Of a stretch of 64,000 nt of DNA, positions 24,666 to 33,905 are shown one piece after another. The translations under genes were made by a program, and so were the position numbers. The notes beneath the pieces are model-generated. The model did no database searches. It was not told where the DNA came from and was given only the letters and a program-made list of their open reading frames with translations. The stretch spans positions 1 through 64,000 of the forward strand of contig WGLS01000012.1 in assembly GCA_016125455.1 (NCBI GenBank), given 5' to 3'. How positions within the stretch are numbered: the first letter of the stretch is position 1; each line of letters opens with the position of its first letter. Origin of the DNA: Alphaproteobacteria bacterium (GTDB taxonomy: Bacteria > Pseudomonadota > Alphaproteobacteria > Caulobacterales > Parvularculaceae).

Positions 24666-27341
24666 ATGCAGGTCGTCATCGTCGAATCGCCATCCAAGGC
24701 GAAGACCATCAACAAATATCTGGGCTCGGGCTTCAAGGTCCTCGCATCATACGGCCACATCCGCGACCTCCCCTCGAAGGACGGTTCGGTGGATCCGGTG
24801 CGGGATTTTGCGATGACCTGGGAGCTGGACGCCGGATCGCGAAAGCGCGTGAACGAGATTGCCGCGGCGGTAAAGGACGCCGACAGGCTCATTCTGGCCA
24901 CTGACCCCGACCGCGAAGGCGAGGCCATTTCCTGGCACATCCTCGAAGTGCTCGCGCAGAAGAAAGCGCTGCGCGGGATGCCCGTCGAACGCGTCGCGTT
25001 CAATGCGATCACCAAATCCGCGGTACAGGAAGCAATCGCCAACCCTCGCCAAATCGACCAGGACCTCGTCGACGCCTACCTTGCGCGCCGGGCGCTGGAT
25101 TACCTTGTCGGCTTCACGCTGTCCCCCGTGCTGTGGCGAAAGCTGCCAGGGGCGCGATCGGCGGGCCGCGTTCAGTCGGTCGCGCTAAGGCTGATTTGCG
25201 AGCGCGAGATTGAAATTGAGCGTTTCGTCGCCCAGGAATACTGGACCGTCGCGTCGCAGATCTCGTCCGAGAACGGACAACCGTTTGAAGCCCGGCTCAC
25301 CGTCCACGAAGGCGAGAAACTGAAGAAATTCTCCCTGGGCGACGAAGCGGCCGCGATAAAGGCGAAACGCGCCGTCGAAGCGGCAACGTTCAAGATAGAG
25401 GCCGTCGAGGCGAAGCCCACCCGCCGCAATCCGCCGCCGCCCTTCATGACGTCGACGCTGCAACAGGAGGCCGCGCGCAAGCTTGGCTTCGGCGCCTCCC
25501 GCACCATGCAGACCGCCCAGCGGCTGTATGAGGGCATCGATATCGGCGGCGAAACTACGGGCCTCATCACCTATATGCGGACCGACGGACTCGACATGGC
25601 GCCCGAAGCGCTGCGCGAGCTGCGCGACGTCATCGTTTCGCAGTTCGGCGACAAGTACCTCCCCGACGCGCCGCGCGCGTACAAGACCAAGCAGAAAAAC
25701 GCCCAGGAAGCGCACGAGTGCATACGGCCGACGAGCTTCAACCGGCATCCGGACAAGCTCCGCGGCCTCGATCAGGACCAGAAGCGGCTGTATGAACTTA
25801 TCTGGAAACGGGCGATGGCCAGCCAGATGGAGCCGGCGCGCCTCGAACAGACGACAATCGACATTACGTCCACCGACCGAAAAACAGGCCTTCGGGCGAC
25901 GGGTTCGGTCGTGCTCTTTGACGGCTTCCTTGCGCTCTACGAAGAGGGCCAGGACGATCAGGATTCAGAGGATGGTTCAGGCGTACTGCCCAAAGTGCGC
26001 GAAGGCGCCGGCGCGGACGCCAGTGACGTGACGGCGGAGCAGCACTTCACCCAGCCGCCCCCGCGCTATTCCGAGGCGTCCCTCGTCAAGAAACTCGAAG
26101 AGCTTGGCATCGGCCGGCCATCGACCTACGCCTCGATTCTGACGACGTTGCAGGACCGGGGGTATGTTGTCCTCGACCAGAAGCGCTTCCTACCCGACTC
26201 CAAGGGACGGATCGTCACCGCGTTCCTCGAGAATTTCTTCCGACGCTACGTTGAATACGACTTCACGGCGAACCTTGAAGAGACGCTGGACGAAATCTCG
26301 AACGGCGACGTCGACTGGCGGAAATTCCTTGCGGAGTTCTGGAAGGATTTCTCCGCGACCGTCGACGAAACCAAGGACCTCCGGATTTCCGAGGTGCTTG
26401 ACGCGTTGAATGTCGCGCTGGCGCCTCTGATCTTTCCGGACAAGGGCGATGGGACGGACCCTCGCAAATGCCCGAGTTGCAGTGAGGGACAATTGTCGCT
26501 CAAGACCGGCAAGTTTGGCGCTTTCATCGGCTGTTCAAACTATCCGGACTGTCAGTACACCCGGCAGTTATCCGCCGCCGAGAATGAAGCCGAACAGCAA
26601 GGAGACAAGGAACTGGGCCTCGATTCGGCGACTGGCCTGCCGGTATTCCTGAGGATCGGTCGTTTTGGGCCCTACGTTCAGCTTGGGGCGGAAGACAAGG
26701 AAACAAAGGAAAAACCGCGCCGGACAGGCCTGCCAAAGGGCTGGAAAGTAGAGGACATCAATCTGGAGAGCGCGCTGCGGCTGCTTTCGCTCCCCCGGAT
26801 CGTGGGCCAGCACCCTGAGGATGGCGAGGAGATCGAAGCCAATCTCGGCAGGTACGGCCCCTATGTCCGGCACAACAAGACGTACGCGAATGTTCCTGAT
26901 GTCGAGGAGCTTTTTGAAATCGGCATCAACCGCGCCGTATCGCTGATTGAGGAGAAGAAGGCGAATCCCGGGCGCGGTCGCGGCGCCGGCGCAAAGCCCC
27001 TTAGGGAGCTGGGCGAACATCCCGATACCGGCAAGCCCGTAAACGTGATGGACGGCCGATACGGCGCATACGTCAAGCATGAGAAAACAAATGCGACCCT
27101 TCCGAAAGGAACGTCGCCGGAGAACGTCACGCTCGAACAAGCGTTAGAATTGATCGCCGAGCGCGAGAAGAAGAAGCCGACCAAAAAGGCCGCGAAGAAA
27201 AAGGCGCCCAAGAAGGCCGCGAAAAAGGCATCGACAAAAACGATGGCAGGAAAGACGACAAAAAGAGCGACCAAGAAGACTGCCAGGAAGGCGACGAAGA
27301 CGTCAGCCGGAAAGGCGGTTGCGTCATCCGCAAAGGATTGA
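24666..27341 (+). CDS. topA: DNA topoisomerase I (type IA)
   Basis: An 891-residue enzyme relaxing negative supercoils. The Toprim start QVVIVESPSKAKTINKYLG, the acidic DPDREGEAISWHI, and the active-site Tyr303 in GLITYMRTDG are all present. One four-Cys zinc finger is seen (CPSC...GCSNYPDC) near residues 605-630, followed by two further topoisomerase repeats (RFGPYVQLG, RYGPYVRHN, RYGAYVKHE). The last 60 residues are a Lys/Ala/Thr-rich, histone-H1-like tail, probably a DNA-binding extension. Upstream sequence (24408-24665) contains no other gene. Confidence 0.97.
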   Translation: MQVVIVESPSKAKTINKYLGSGFKVLASYGHIRDLPSKDGSVDPVRDFAMTWELDAGSRKRVNEIAAAVKDADRLILATDPDREGEAISWHILEVLAQKKALRGMPVERVAFNAITKSAVQEAIANPRQIDQDLVDAYLARRALDYLVGFTLSPVLWRKLPGARSAGRVQSVALRLICEREIEIERFVAQEYWTVASQISSENGQPFEARLTVHEGEKLKKFSLGDEAAAIKAKRAVEAATFKIEAVEAKPTRRNPPPPFMTSTLQQEAARKLGFGASRTMQTAQRLYEGIDIGGETTGLITYMRTDGLDMAPEALRELRDVIVSQFGDKYLPDAPRAYKTKQKNAQEAHECIRPTSFNRHPDKLRGLDQDQKRLYELIWKRAMASQMEPARLEQTTIDITSTDRKTGLRATGSVVLFDGFLALYEEGQDDQDSEDGSGVLPKVREGAGADASDVTAEQHFTQPPPRYSEASLVKKLEELGIGRPSTYASILTTLQDRGYVVLDQKRFLPDSKGRIVTAFLENFFRRYVEYDFTANLEETLDEISNGDVDWRKFLAEFWKDFSATVDETKDLRISEVLDALNVALAPLIFPDKGDGTDPRKCPSCSEGQLSLKTGKFGAFIGCSNYPDCQYTRQLSAAENEAEQQGDKELGLDSATGLPVFLRIGRFGPYVQLGAEDKETKEKPRRTGLPKGWKVEDINLESALRLLSLPRIVGQHPEDGEEIEANLGRYGPYVRHNKTYANVPDVEELFEIGINRAVSLIEEKKANPGRGRGAGAKPLRELGEHPDTGKPVNVMDGRYGAYVKHEKTNATLPKGTSPENVTLEQALELIAEREKKKPTKKAAKKKAPKKAAKKASTKTMAGKTTKRATKKTARKATKTSAGKAVASSAKD

Positions 27342-27413
27342 CCGCGTCGAACGTCGCCGCCGAGAATCAGCGGCCAGCCGGCTGATGCGCTGTCCACCTT
27401 GGAGGAGCGGATA

Positions 27414-28256
27414 ATGTTCTTCCGCTATTTCGCACCGCATACGGAAATTAACCGCTACGTCAGCAGTTACTATCAGGTGACCTTGCCCGGCGAAGTCGCC
27501 GACATCATGCGCGCGGAAATCGCGAACCTGAGGCTCATCCTCGCCGGCGAAGTCGTCAGCGACCTTGACGGCGAAATGAAGGGACTTGCCGCGCCCCGCT
27601 CGCTGCTCTGCGGTCCTACCTTTCGCGCCAGCCGCGTCATCTTCAAGCCGGGAACGCTTGTCCTCGGCGCCGCGATCACGCCCCTGGGCTGGCGGAAGCT
27701 GTTCGGCGTGTCTGCAGAAGACTACGCAGATCGGTATGCCGACCTATCCGACCTCGTCGACAACGATTTCCTTGATCCGATCAGCGCGATCTTCGAAACG
27801 AACGACGCCGAACGGCGCGTTGCGCTCCTCGATGATTTTTTTCGCGCCGTCGCGGACACGGACCGCCCGGCGAATGAAGCGTTCGTGGCGGCATGCAGCG
27901 AATGGCTCATCGAACCTGAACCCGAAGAACTCCCTGCCTTTCTGGCCCGCGTTGGGCTCTCCCATCGACAGGTTGACCGTCTGTGCAAGATGTATTTCGG
28001 CGCGGCGCCGAAGAAGCTGCACCGGAAGTTTCGAGCGCTGCACGCCGCCAATCGTCTGTGCTGGGAAAACCTCACTGACTGGCGCGACATTGCCGCGTCC
28101 GGCTTCTACGATCAGGCGCACTTCATCCGTGAATTCAAGGCGGTGAACGGCCGGACGCCAAAGGAATTCATCGACGGCCCGCATTTGCTGGTCCGCGCGA
28201 CGCTCGAGGAGCGCCGCCGCATTACGCACGCGTCACCCTTCAGCCTGATCGGCTAG
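27414..28256 (+). CDS. AraC-family transcriptional regulator
   Basis: A 280-residue protein. The N-terminal 180 residues (FFRYFAPHTEINRYVSSYYQ) resemble the DUF6597-type sensor part of AraC regulators. The C-terminal region holds two helix-turn-helix units: ARVGLSHRQVDRLCKMYFGA and DIAASGFYDQAHFIREFK with the ending GRTPKEF. GGAGGAGC lies 8 bases before the ATG at 27414; I prefer it to 27399. The nearest targets could be the neighbouring M23 lipoprotein, but nothing visible shows this. Confidence 0.9.
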   Translation: MFFRYFAPHTEINRYVSSYYQVTLPGEVADIMRAEIANLRLILAGEVVSDLDGEMKGLAAPRSLLCGPTFRASRVIFKPGTLVLGAAITPLGWRKLFGVSAEDYADRYADLSDLVDNDFLDPISAIFETNDAERRVALLDDFFRAVADTDRPANEAFVAACSEWLIEPEPEELPAFLARVGLSHRQVDRLCKMYFGAAPKKLHRKFRALHAANRLCWENLTDWRDIAASGFYDQAHFIREFKAVNGRTPKEFIDGPHLLVRATLEERRRITHASPFSLIG

Positions 28257-28339
28257 CGCAGGACCAAGGATTTCGTCGACCTTGCCCAACCGCATCGGTT
28301 CGCTATCGTCGCCATGGAAGTTGCGTTGAGGCATAACAA

Positions 28340-28918
28340 GTGACACGCCGCATTTCCGGTTCGGCATCCGCCATTGCAATGCTGCTTGCCGCCGCAGGGT
28401 GCGCAGCAACGACAAAGGTCGACCGCGCTGCGGGCGACGGGCTCTATCTTTGCCGAGGCGTCGGCGTGTCAAATGCGCCCCCAACCGACAGCCGCCTGCG
28501 CGTCGTAACCTTTCGAACCGTCGTCAGGCCGAGGGGGCGAATGCTGGCGACGGCGCCAGTCGCGGGATGCCTGTCTTCGGGCTTTGGCGACCGGCGAGGC
28601 GGCGCCGGCGTCCGGCACGACGGCATCGACCTGTCAACGAACGGCGCCGATGCGATCCGTGCGGCCGGCGACGGGCGCATCGCCGCAGTCTCCCGGCTGC
28701 GTGGGTATGGCCTTACGGTCGACATCGATCACGGCAGCGGCGTCATGACCCGCTACGCCCATCTCTCGCGTGTCGCCGACGGCATTGAGACCGGCGCCCG
28801 CACGCCTGCCGGCGCCGTCATTGGCTTCACGGGCCGGTCCGGAAACGCCACCGGCGTTCATCTTCATTACGAAATTCGCCTAGATGGCCGACCGGTCGAC
28901 CCGTTGTCGCTCGATTGA
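28340..28918 (+). CDS. M23-family peptidase, lipoprotein
   Basis: A 192-residue protein starting with GTG. The signal MTRRISGSASAIAMLLAAAGC ends in a lipobox-like AAGC. The LytM domain carries the zinc motif RHDGIDL (His and Asp) and the second His pair in GVHLHYEIRL. It should cleave peptidoglycan cross-links or stems at the periplasmic face; no coiled-coil is present, so it is not an EnvC/NlpD-like activator. It lies between the AraC gene and rnr, all rightward. Confidence 0.88.
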   Translation: MTRRISGSASAIAMLLAAAGCAATTKVDRAAGDGLYLCRGVGVSNAPPTDSRLRVVTFRTVVRPRGRMLATAPVAGCLSSGFGDRRGGAGVRHDGIDLSTNGADAIRAAGDGRIAAVSRLRGYGLTVDIDHGSGVMTRYAHLSRVADGIETGARTPAGAVIGFTGRSGNATGVHLHYEIRLDGRPVDPLSLD

Positions 28919-29001
28919 GTCAGCCGCGCGCGTCGGCGCGCTCGCATTGCCCTATCGGCGCATGTTAAGCCGGCGCAACGTGATGCCCGGAAGGAACCGC
29001 T

Positions 29002-31374
29002 TTGTCCGACGACCCGACGCTCATGCCGTCGAAGCAGGCTATCCTGGAATACCTTTCGGACAGCAATAGCGACCCGTCGCGCCGCGGGATTGCGCGCGCG
29101 TTCGGCGTCAAGGGCGAAGCGCGAGCGGACCTCAGATCGCTGCTGAAGGAAATGGAGGAGGATGGCCTCCTCGACCGCGACCGTGGCAAGCGCCTTCGCG
29201 CACAAACCGACATGCCGCCGGTCCTGCCTGTCGATGTGATCGCGGTGGACGATGACGGCGAGCTCAACCTTGCGCCGTCGTCCTGGCGGGAGGCGTCGCG
29301 GCCGCCAAGGATATTCCTGACACGGAAAGAAGCCGCGAAGGCCAGGCCAACGCCCGGCGTCGGGGACCGGTTGCTCGTACGCATCAGCGAACGGAAGAAG
29401 AATGTCTACGCCGCAAGCGTGATCCGCACGATCGGCAAGGCCGCGCCGCGAACCCTTGGCGTCTTCAAGGCGGCGAAGTTCGGCGGCGTCGTCGAACCCG
29501 TCGACAAGCGTGCTCGCGGCAAGATGACCGTCGACAAGCCGGACACGATGGGCGCCGTCGACGGCGACCTTGTCTGGGTTGAGGCCGTCCGGCATCGCGG
29601 GCGCCACGGCGCCCGGGCGCGCGTCAAGGAAATCGCCGGCCGGGTCGACGACCGCAGCGCATTTTCCGAGATCGCGCTTGCCGCCCATGGCATTCCCACC
29701 GACATGCCAGCCGCCGCCCTGGAAGAGGCGGCCGCAGCAAGACTGCCCGGCCCAGAGGGACGAATCGACCTGCGCGATCGCCCGCTCCTTACCATTGACC
29801 CCGCCGACGCGAAGGATCACGACGACGCCGTCTGGGCGGCGCCGGACGATGACCCTCAGAACCCGGATGGTTTTATCGTCATCGTCGCAATTGCCGACGT
29901 GTCCTGGTTCGTGAAGCCGGGCTCCGCGCTCGACCGCGAAGCGCGTCGGCGCGGTAACTCCGTCTATCTGCCGGATCGCGTCGTGCCGATGTTGCCGGAA
30001 CGTCTGTCGAATAACCTTTGTTCTCTGCGCGAGGGCGAGGACAGGCCTTGCCTTGCGGTCGAATTGCGGCTCGCCGCGGACGGACGCAAACTGTCGCAAC
30101 GTTTCATGCGCGCGACGATGCGTTCGGCGGCCAAGCTCAGCTATGAAGCGGCGCAGGCGATAATCGACGCAGCGCCCAAAGGCGACCGCGGGCAAGGACA
30201 GGGAACTGTCGAAACGACTATCCGGCATCTGTACGCCGCATTCCAGGCCCGCTGGCGAGAGCGGGAGAAGCGCGCGCCGCTCGATCTCGACCTTCCCGAG
30301 CGCAAGATTGTCTTTGACGAGAATGGCTTCGTCGCCGGCGTCGAGGTGAAAGAGCGGCTGGACGCACATCGGCTGATCGAAGAGTTCATGATCCTTGCGA
30401 ACGTCGCAGCCGCCGAAACGCTGGAGCGCCGCAAGACCCCGCAAATCTATCGCGTGCACGATACGCCGGATCCGGAGCGCCTGCAGGCGACCCGTGAATA
30501 CCTCGAGACACTGGACTATTCGCTGGTCAAGGGCGGCTCCTTGCGGCCGATGCACTTCAATCAGCTGCTGTCGATTGCGCGGCAGCGCGACCAGATCGAA
30601 CTCGTCTCAGAGGTCGTCCTTCGATCACAGCGCCAGGCGATCTACGATACTGAAAATCTCGGTCATTTCGGGCTCAACCTCGCCCGATACTCCCACTTCA
30701 CATCCCCGATCCGTCGGTATGCCGACCTGATTGTTCATCGAGCGCTGGTGCGCGCCCTCAACCTTGGTCCGGGCGGCCAGACCGATGCTGAAGCCCAGGA
30801 GTTGCAGCGGGTTGCGGAAGACATATCCGACCTCGAACGGCGGGCGATGGCGGCCGAACGCGAGTCGAAGGATCGCTTTCTCGCCAGCTTCCTCGCCGAT
30901 CGCGTCGGCGAAACTTTCGAAGCGCGCATTCGCGGCGTGACGCGGTTTGGTATCTTCGTCGCGCTTGAAGGGACGGGAGCCGATGGCTTTGTTCCGATGC
31001 GCGCGCTGGGCCACGAACGGTTCAACCACGAAGAAGCCGTGAATGCGGTCATCGGCGAGCGATCAAAACGCGGTTTCCGGCTCGGCCAGAAGGTCGACGT
31101 GCGGCTCGAGGAAGCGGCGCCTGTTGCCGGCGGCCTCAGGTTCGACATGCTGTCCGACCCGATCGAGATAGCGAGACCAAAGGCGGCCCTGGCGCGTGAC
31201 ACTGGATCGCCACGGCGCACAGCGACATCAAAATCCGGAACGAAATCAAAGACTTGTCCCAAGCCCCAGTCCGGCGCCAAACGGGAAAAACCCCGGCAAG
31301 GCGACGCCGATGCGGGCAAGGACAAGCCGACCAAGAAGAGGACGCGGTCCAACGCCAAGTCGCGCAAACGTTGA
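29002..31374 (+). CDS. rnr: Ribonuclease R
   Basis: A 790-residue 3'-5' exoribonuclease. It has an N-terminal winged helix (LEYLSDSNSDPSRRGIARAF), cold-shock OB folds, the RNB core with the metal-binding DPADAKDHDDAVWA, and a C-terminal S1 domain (GETFEARIRGVTRFGIFVAL). The last 70 residues are a Lys/Arg-rich basic tail. The TTG at 29002 has AAGGAA 5-8 bases upstream; ATG at 29023 is an alternative. It ends 12 bases from the convergent CoA-transferase gene. Confidence 0.96.
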   Translation: MSDDPTLMPSKQAILEYLSDSNSDPSRRGIARAFGVKGEARADLRSLLKEMEEDGLLDRDRGKRLRAQTDMPPVLPVDVIAVDDDGELNLAPSSWREASRPPRIFLTRKEAAKARPTPGVGDRLLVRISERKKNVYAASVIRTIGKAAPRTLGVFKAAKFGGVVEPVDKRARGKMTVDKPDTMGAVDGDLVWVEAVRHRGRHGARARVKEIAGRVDDRSAFSEIALAAHGIPTDMPAAALEEAAAARLPGPEGRIDLRDRPLLTIDPADAKDHDDAVWAAPDDDPQNPDGFIVIVAIADVSWFVKPGSALDREARRRGNSVYLPDRVVPMLPERLSNNLCSLREGEDRPCLAVELRLAADGRKLSQRFMRATMRSAAKLSYEAAQAIIDAAPKGDRGQGQGTVETTIRHLYAAFQARWREREKRAPLDLDLPERKIVFDENGFVAGVEVKERLDAHRLIEEFMILANVAAAETLERRKTPQIYRVHDTPDPERLQATREYLETLDYSLVKGGSLRPMHFNQLLSIARQRDQIELVSEVVLRSQRQAIYDTENLGHFGLNLARYSHFTSPIRRYADLIVHRALVRALNLGPGGQTDAEAQELQRVAEDISDLERRAMAAERESKDRFLASFLADRVGETFEARIRGVTRFGIFVALEGTGADGFVPMRALGHERFNHEEAVNAVIGERSKRGFRLGQKVDVRLEEAAPVAGGLRFDMLSDPIEIARPKAALARDTGSPRRTATSKSGTKSKTCPKPQSGAKREKPRQGDADAGKDKPTKKRTRSNAKSRKR

Positions 31375-31386
31375 GCCAATGCCGCG

Positions 31387-32490
31387 TCAAGCGTCGAGAT
31401 CTTCCGCTGACAACCCAACCTCCGCCAGAATTTCCGCCGCCTCCGAGCCAATGGGCTTGCAGGGAAGCGGATCGGCTGGGATGGCGCCGTTAAATCGCGG
31501 CGCAGCGGCAGCGTGCAAAACGCCGTCAATTTCGCGATAGACACGCCGGACGGCCATGTGCGGACGCCGGGCGGCCTCGGTCGGGGAGAGAACAGGCGCG
31601 ACGCAGGCGTCCGACCCGTCGAACAATGCGGCCCACTCGTCGCGAGGCTTTGTCGCAAAGATCGACTGGAGCCGCGCCGCGCAGGCCGGCCAATTGGCGG
31701 CCTCATACTGAGCGATAAACTCCGTCTCCTGATTGAGTCCCAGCCTTTCCAGAAATATTGAATAAAACTTGGGTTCGAGCGGCCCAACGCTTATGTGGCC
31801 CCCGTCAGCGCAGCGATATACGCCATAGAAATGAGCGCCATCGAGCATCGAGTTGCCGCGTTCATCCGGCAGGCCGCCCGCCGCGCGCAAGGTCAGGAGT
31901 AGGTTCATCATATGCGCCGAACCGTCCACGATGGCGGCGTCGACGACCGCGCCCTCGCCGGTTTCGCGCGCGCGCAGGACGGCGGCGAGAACGCCAATCG
32001 CCAGATAAAGCGCGCCGCCAGCGACATCGCCGACCAGCGTCGGCGCCGGCGTCGGCCGTTCGCCGGTTGCGCCGGCATACCAGCCCGCCCCAGACGTTGC
32101 GACATAGTTGATGTCATGCCCGGCCATCGCGCTAAGGGGACCGTTCTGTCCCCAGCCGGTCAATCGTCCGTAGACGAGGCGACGGTTCGCCGCACGCAAT
32201 ATATCCGGGCCGAGGCCAAGCCGCTCCATTACGCCCGGCCGCAATCCCTCTATGGTCGCATCGGCTGCCGCGGCTATTCTTGCTGCGGCGTCGACATGGG
32301 ACGGTTTCTTCAGGTCGAGGACAATTGACCGCTTGCCCCGGTTGACGACCGCGCCCGGCCCGGACGGCGCGGCGTGAGACCGTGCGATGAGCGTGACGTC
32401 GGCGCCGAGGTCGGCGAACAGCATGCCGCAGAACGGCCCTGGTCCTAGGCCTTCAAATTCGACGACCTTCAACCCTTGCAGAATTCGCAT
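31387..32490 (-). CDS. Class III CoA-transferase (CaiB/BaiF family)
   Basis: A 367-residue protein in the alpha-methylacyl-CoA racemase / formyl-CoA transferase family. The N-terminus GLKVVEFEGLGPGPFCGMLFADLGADV is the family fold start and GHDINYVATSG holds the conserved Asp used for CoA-transfer or racemisation. IEGLRPGVMERLGLGPD is also typical. The family spans racemase and transferase activities; sequence alone favours alpha-methylacyl-CoA racemase weakly. The PAS sensor gene lies 36 bases upstream on the same strand. Confidence 0.88.
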   Translation of the reverse strand: MRILQGLKVVEFEGLGPGPFCGMLFADLGADVTLIARSHAAPSGPGAVVNRGKRSIVLDLKKPSHVDAAARIAAAADATIEGLRPGVMERLGLGPDILRAANRRLVYGRLTGWGQNGPLSAMAGHDINYVATSGAGWYAGATGERPTPAPTLVGDVAGGALYLAIGVLAAVLRARETGEGAVVDAAIVDGSAHMMNLLLTLRAAGGLPDERGNSMLDGAHFYGVYRCADGGHISVGPLEPKFYSIFLERLGLNQETEFIAQYEAANWPACAARLQSIFATKPRDEWAALFDGSDACVAPVLSPTEAARRPHMAVRRVYREIDGVLHAAAAPRFNGAIPADPLPCKPIGSEAAEILAEVGLSAEDLDA

Positions 32491-32526
32491 GCCCCACCCT
32501 CTCGCCGCAACGGGATGAGAGCGCGT

Positions 32527-33633
32527 CTACCCGCGTCGGCGCTCCGCGGATATCGCGGTCGGGTGGCTCGAGCAAGCCTCGTCGGTCTTTAATCCGCCGA
32601 CGAAGACGAAGCCTTCGACGCCCTGTACGTACAGCATATTGACCAGCTTGCCAGCGAAGGTCCGGCATGCGCCGTCCGAACCGACGAAGCAGATCGATCG
32701 GATCGGCGTGGCCTCACCCATGCGGGCAAGCGATTTGGCGCCAGCTTCCTTTAGAACGCCGAGATTGTCCGACTGGACAAGATCTTTCGTCGTTTTGCCG
32801 ATGTAGGCCGCGGCACTTTCGCCAAGGAGGTCGCCGATCGCCGGACTAACATAGGTGATGCGCCCATCCGGCGAAAAGATGATCGTAAGCTCTCGGCTGG
32901 CTTCGACCAGCGAGCGAAACCGCGCTTCGGATTCATTTGCGGCGTCCAGCCGTTTTTCGAGAAGGCGGAAATTCGTTTCGTCCCGAGTCCGGATACGGAT
33001 CGACCGAACGATTGTCCGCTCAAGGTTGTTCGCGACGAAGGCGAGCGCAATGCCGTAGGCGATCGTCGCGCCGGCGGCGGCGTAGCCGACGCCCTCGACG
33101 AGAAAGGCGTATGCCGCAGCCGTGGACAAGAGCAACGGCGCATTGAAGGCGAGCACAGACCGCCAGGACGGCCCGGCGGTCGCAACGCTCGACGCGGAAA
33201 GGAGAGCGACGACCAGCGGGAAGACCGCCTGTAGCCAAGGACCGGCCGACAGGAACGCCGGTGCGATTGCGCCCCAAAGCGCGCCCTTTGCAGCAAGCAA
33301 TCCGATGTTGCGGCCATTGAATCGCATCAGTGCGGCGCCGCCGCGCCGGCGACCGGCTGCGGAGTGCCAGACATAAAGGCGCGCTAGTCCAACGGCGATC
33401 GCCATGGCGCCCCAGCCGACCAGAACAGGCGTATCGACGTGGCCAAGACCGGCGACGCTGACTCCGACGGCGGATACGGCGCCGACAGCGATATCCACGG
33501 GCGCGCCGCGCAACATCAGCGCCCGGCGCTGGATGCGCATCTTCGCCTTGTCTTCAGGCGACGCCCTGTCTCCCCCAGCTCCCCCCTTGGCGCCTATCCC
33601 ATCGGATAGAGCGTATTGGATGCTGGCGCTCAT
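32527..33633 (-). CDS. Membrane-embedded PAS-domain sensor without output domain
   Basis: A 368-residue protein. Residues 40-210 contain about six hydrophobic segments (for example DIAVGAVSAVGVSVAGLG, LLLSTAAAYAFLVEGVG), resembling a MASE-type membrane sensor. A short coiled stretch leads to a single PAS domain (RFRSLVEASRELTIIFSPDG...YVSPAIGDLLG) and the protein then stops. No histidine kinase, GGDEF or EAL output follows. The tail runs to the stop without a frameshift that I can detect. It could pass signals by protein contact. It is divergent from the aminotransferase gene; 33634-33905 holds no other gene. Confidence 0.8.
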   Translation of the reverse strand: MSASIQYALSDGIGAKGGAGGDRASPEDKAKMRIQRRALMLRGAPVDIAVGAVSAVGVSVAGLGHVDTPVLVGWGAMAIAVGLARLYVWHSAAGRRRGGAALMRFNGRNIGLLAAKGALWGAIAPAFLSAGPWLQAVFPLVVALLSASSVATAGPSWRSVLAFNAPLLLSTAAAYAFLVEGVGYAAAGATIAYGIALAFVANNLERTIVRSIRIRTRDETNFRLLEKRLDAANESEARFRSLVEASRELTIIFSPDGRITYVSPAIGDLLGESAAAYIGKTTKDLVQSDNLGVLKEAGAKSLARMGEATPIRSICFVGSDGACRTFAGKLVNMLYVQGVEGFVFVGGLKTDEACSSHPTAISAERRRG

Positions 33634-33905
33634 GCGATCTCCCGGTCAGCGTCCGCTTTCGCGGACTGTCGCGGGGTAGAGTTTAACCACGGACTCAAGC
33701 GACCGGGAGGGACTTTTTGCATCGCAGAGGTTCGCACGCCGGCTTCGCATTGTGCTCGATGAAGCGCCTGAAAGTGCTTGAAAAAATTCTCGGAAACCGA
33801 ACGGCCGCAGACGGATTGAAGTTGAATTATGCTGCGTCGCAATATGAATAAATCGATTGATGCGTCCACAAACCGCGGCCGTTCCGGCAGGAGCGAAAGC
33901 TCGCT

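Noticed and set aside
27150-27341. Lys/Ala tandem repeat in topA as a DNA repeat or frameshift product
   Set aside because: Frame is intact and Lys-rich tails are known on topoisomerases; I treat it as a protein tail.
28867-30555. Minus-strand frame opposite rnr
   Set aside because: The RNB and S1 motifs of RNase R fill the plus strand; the other is a shadow.
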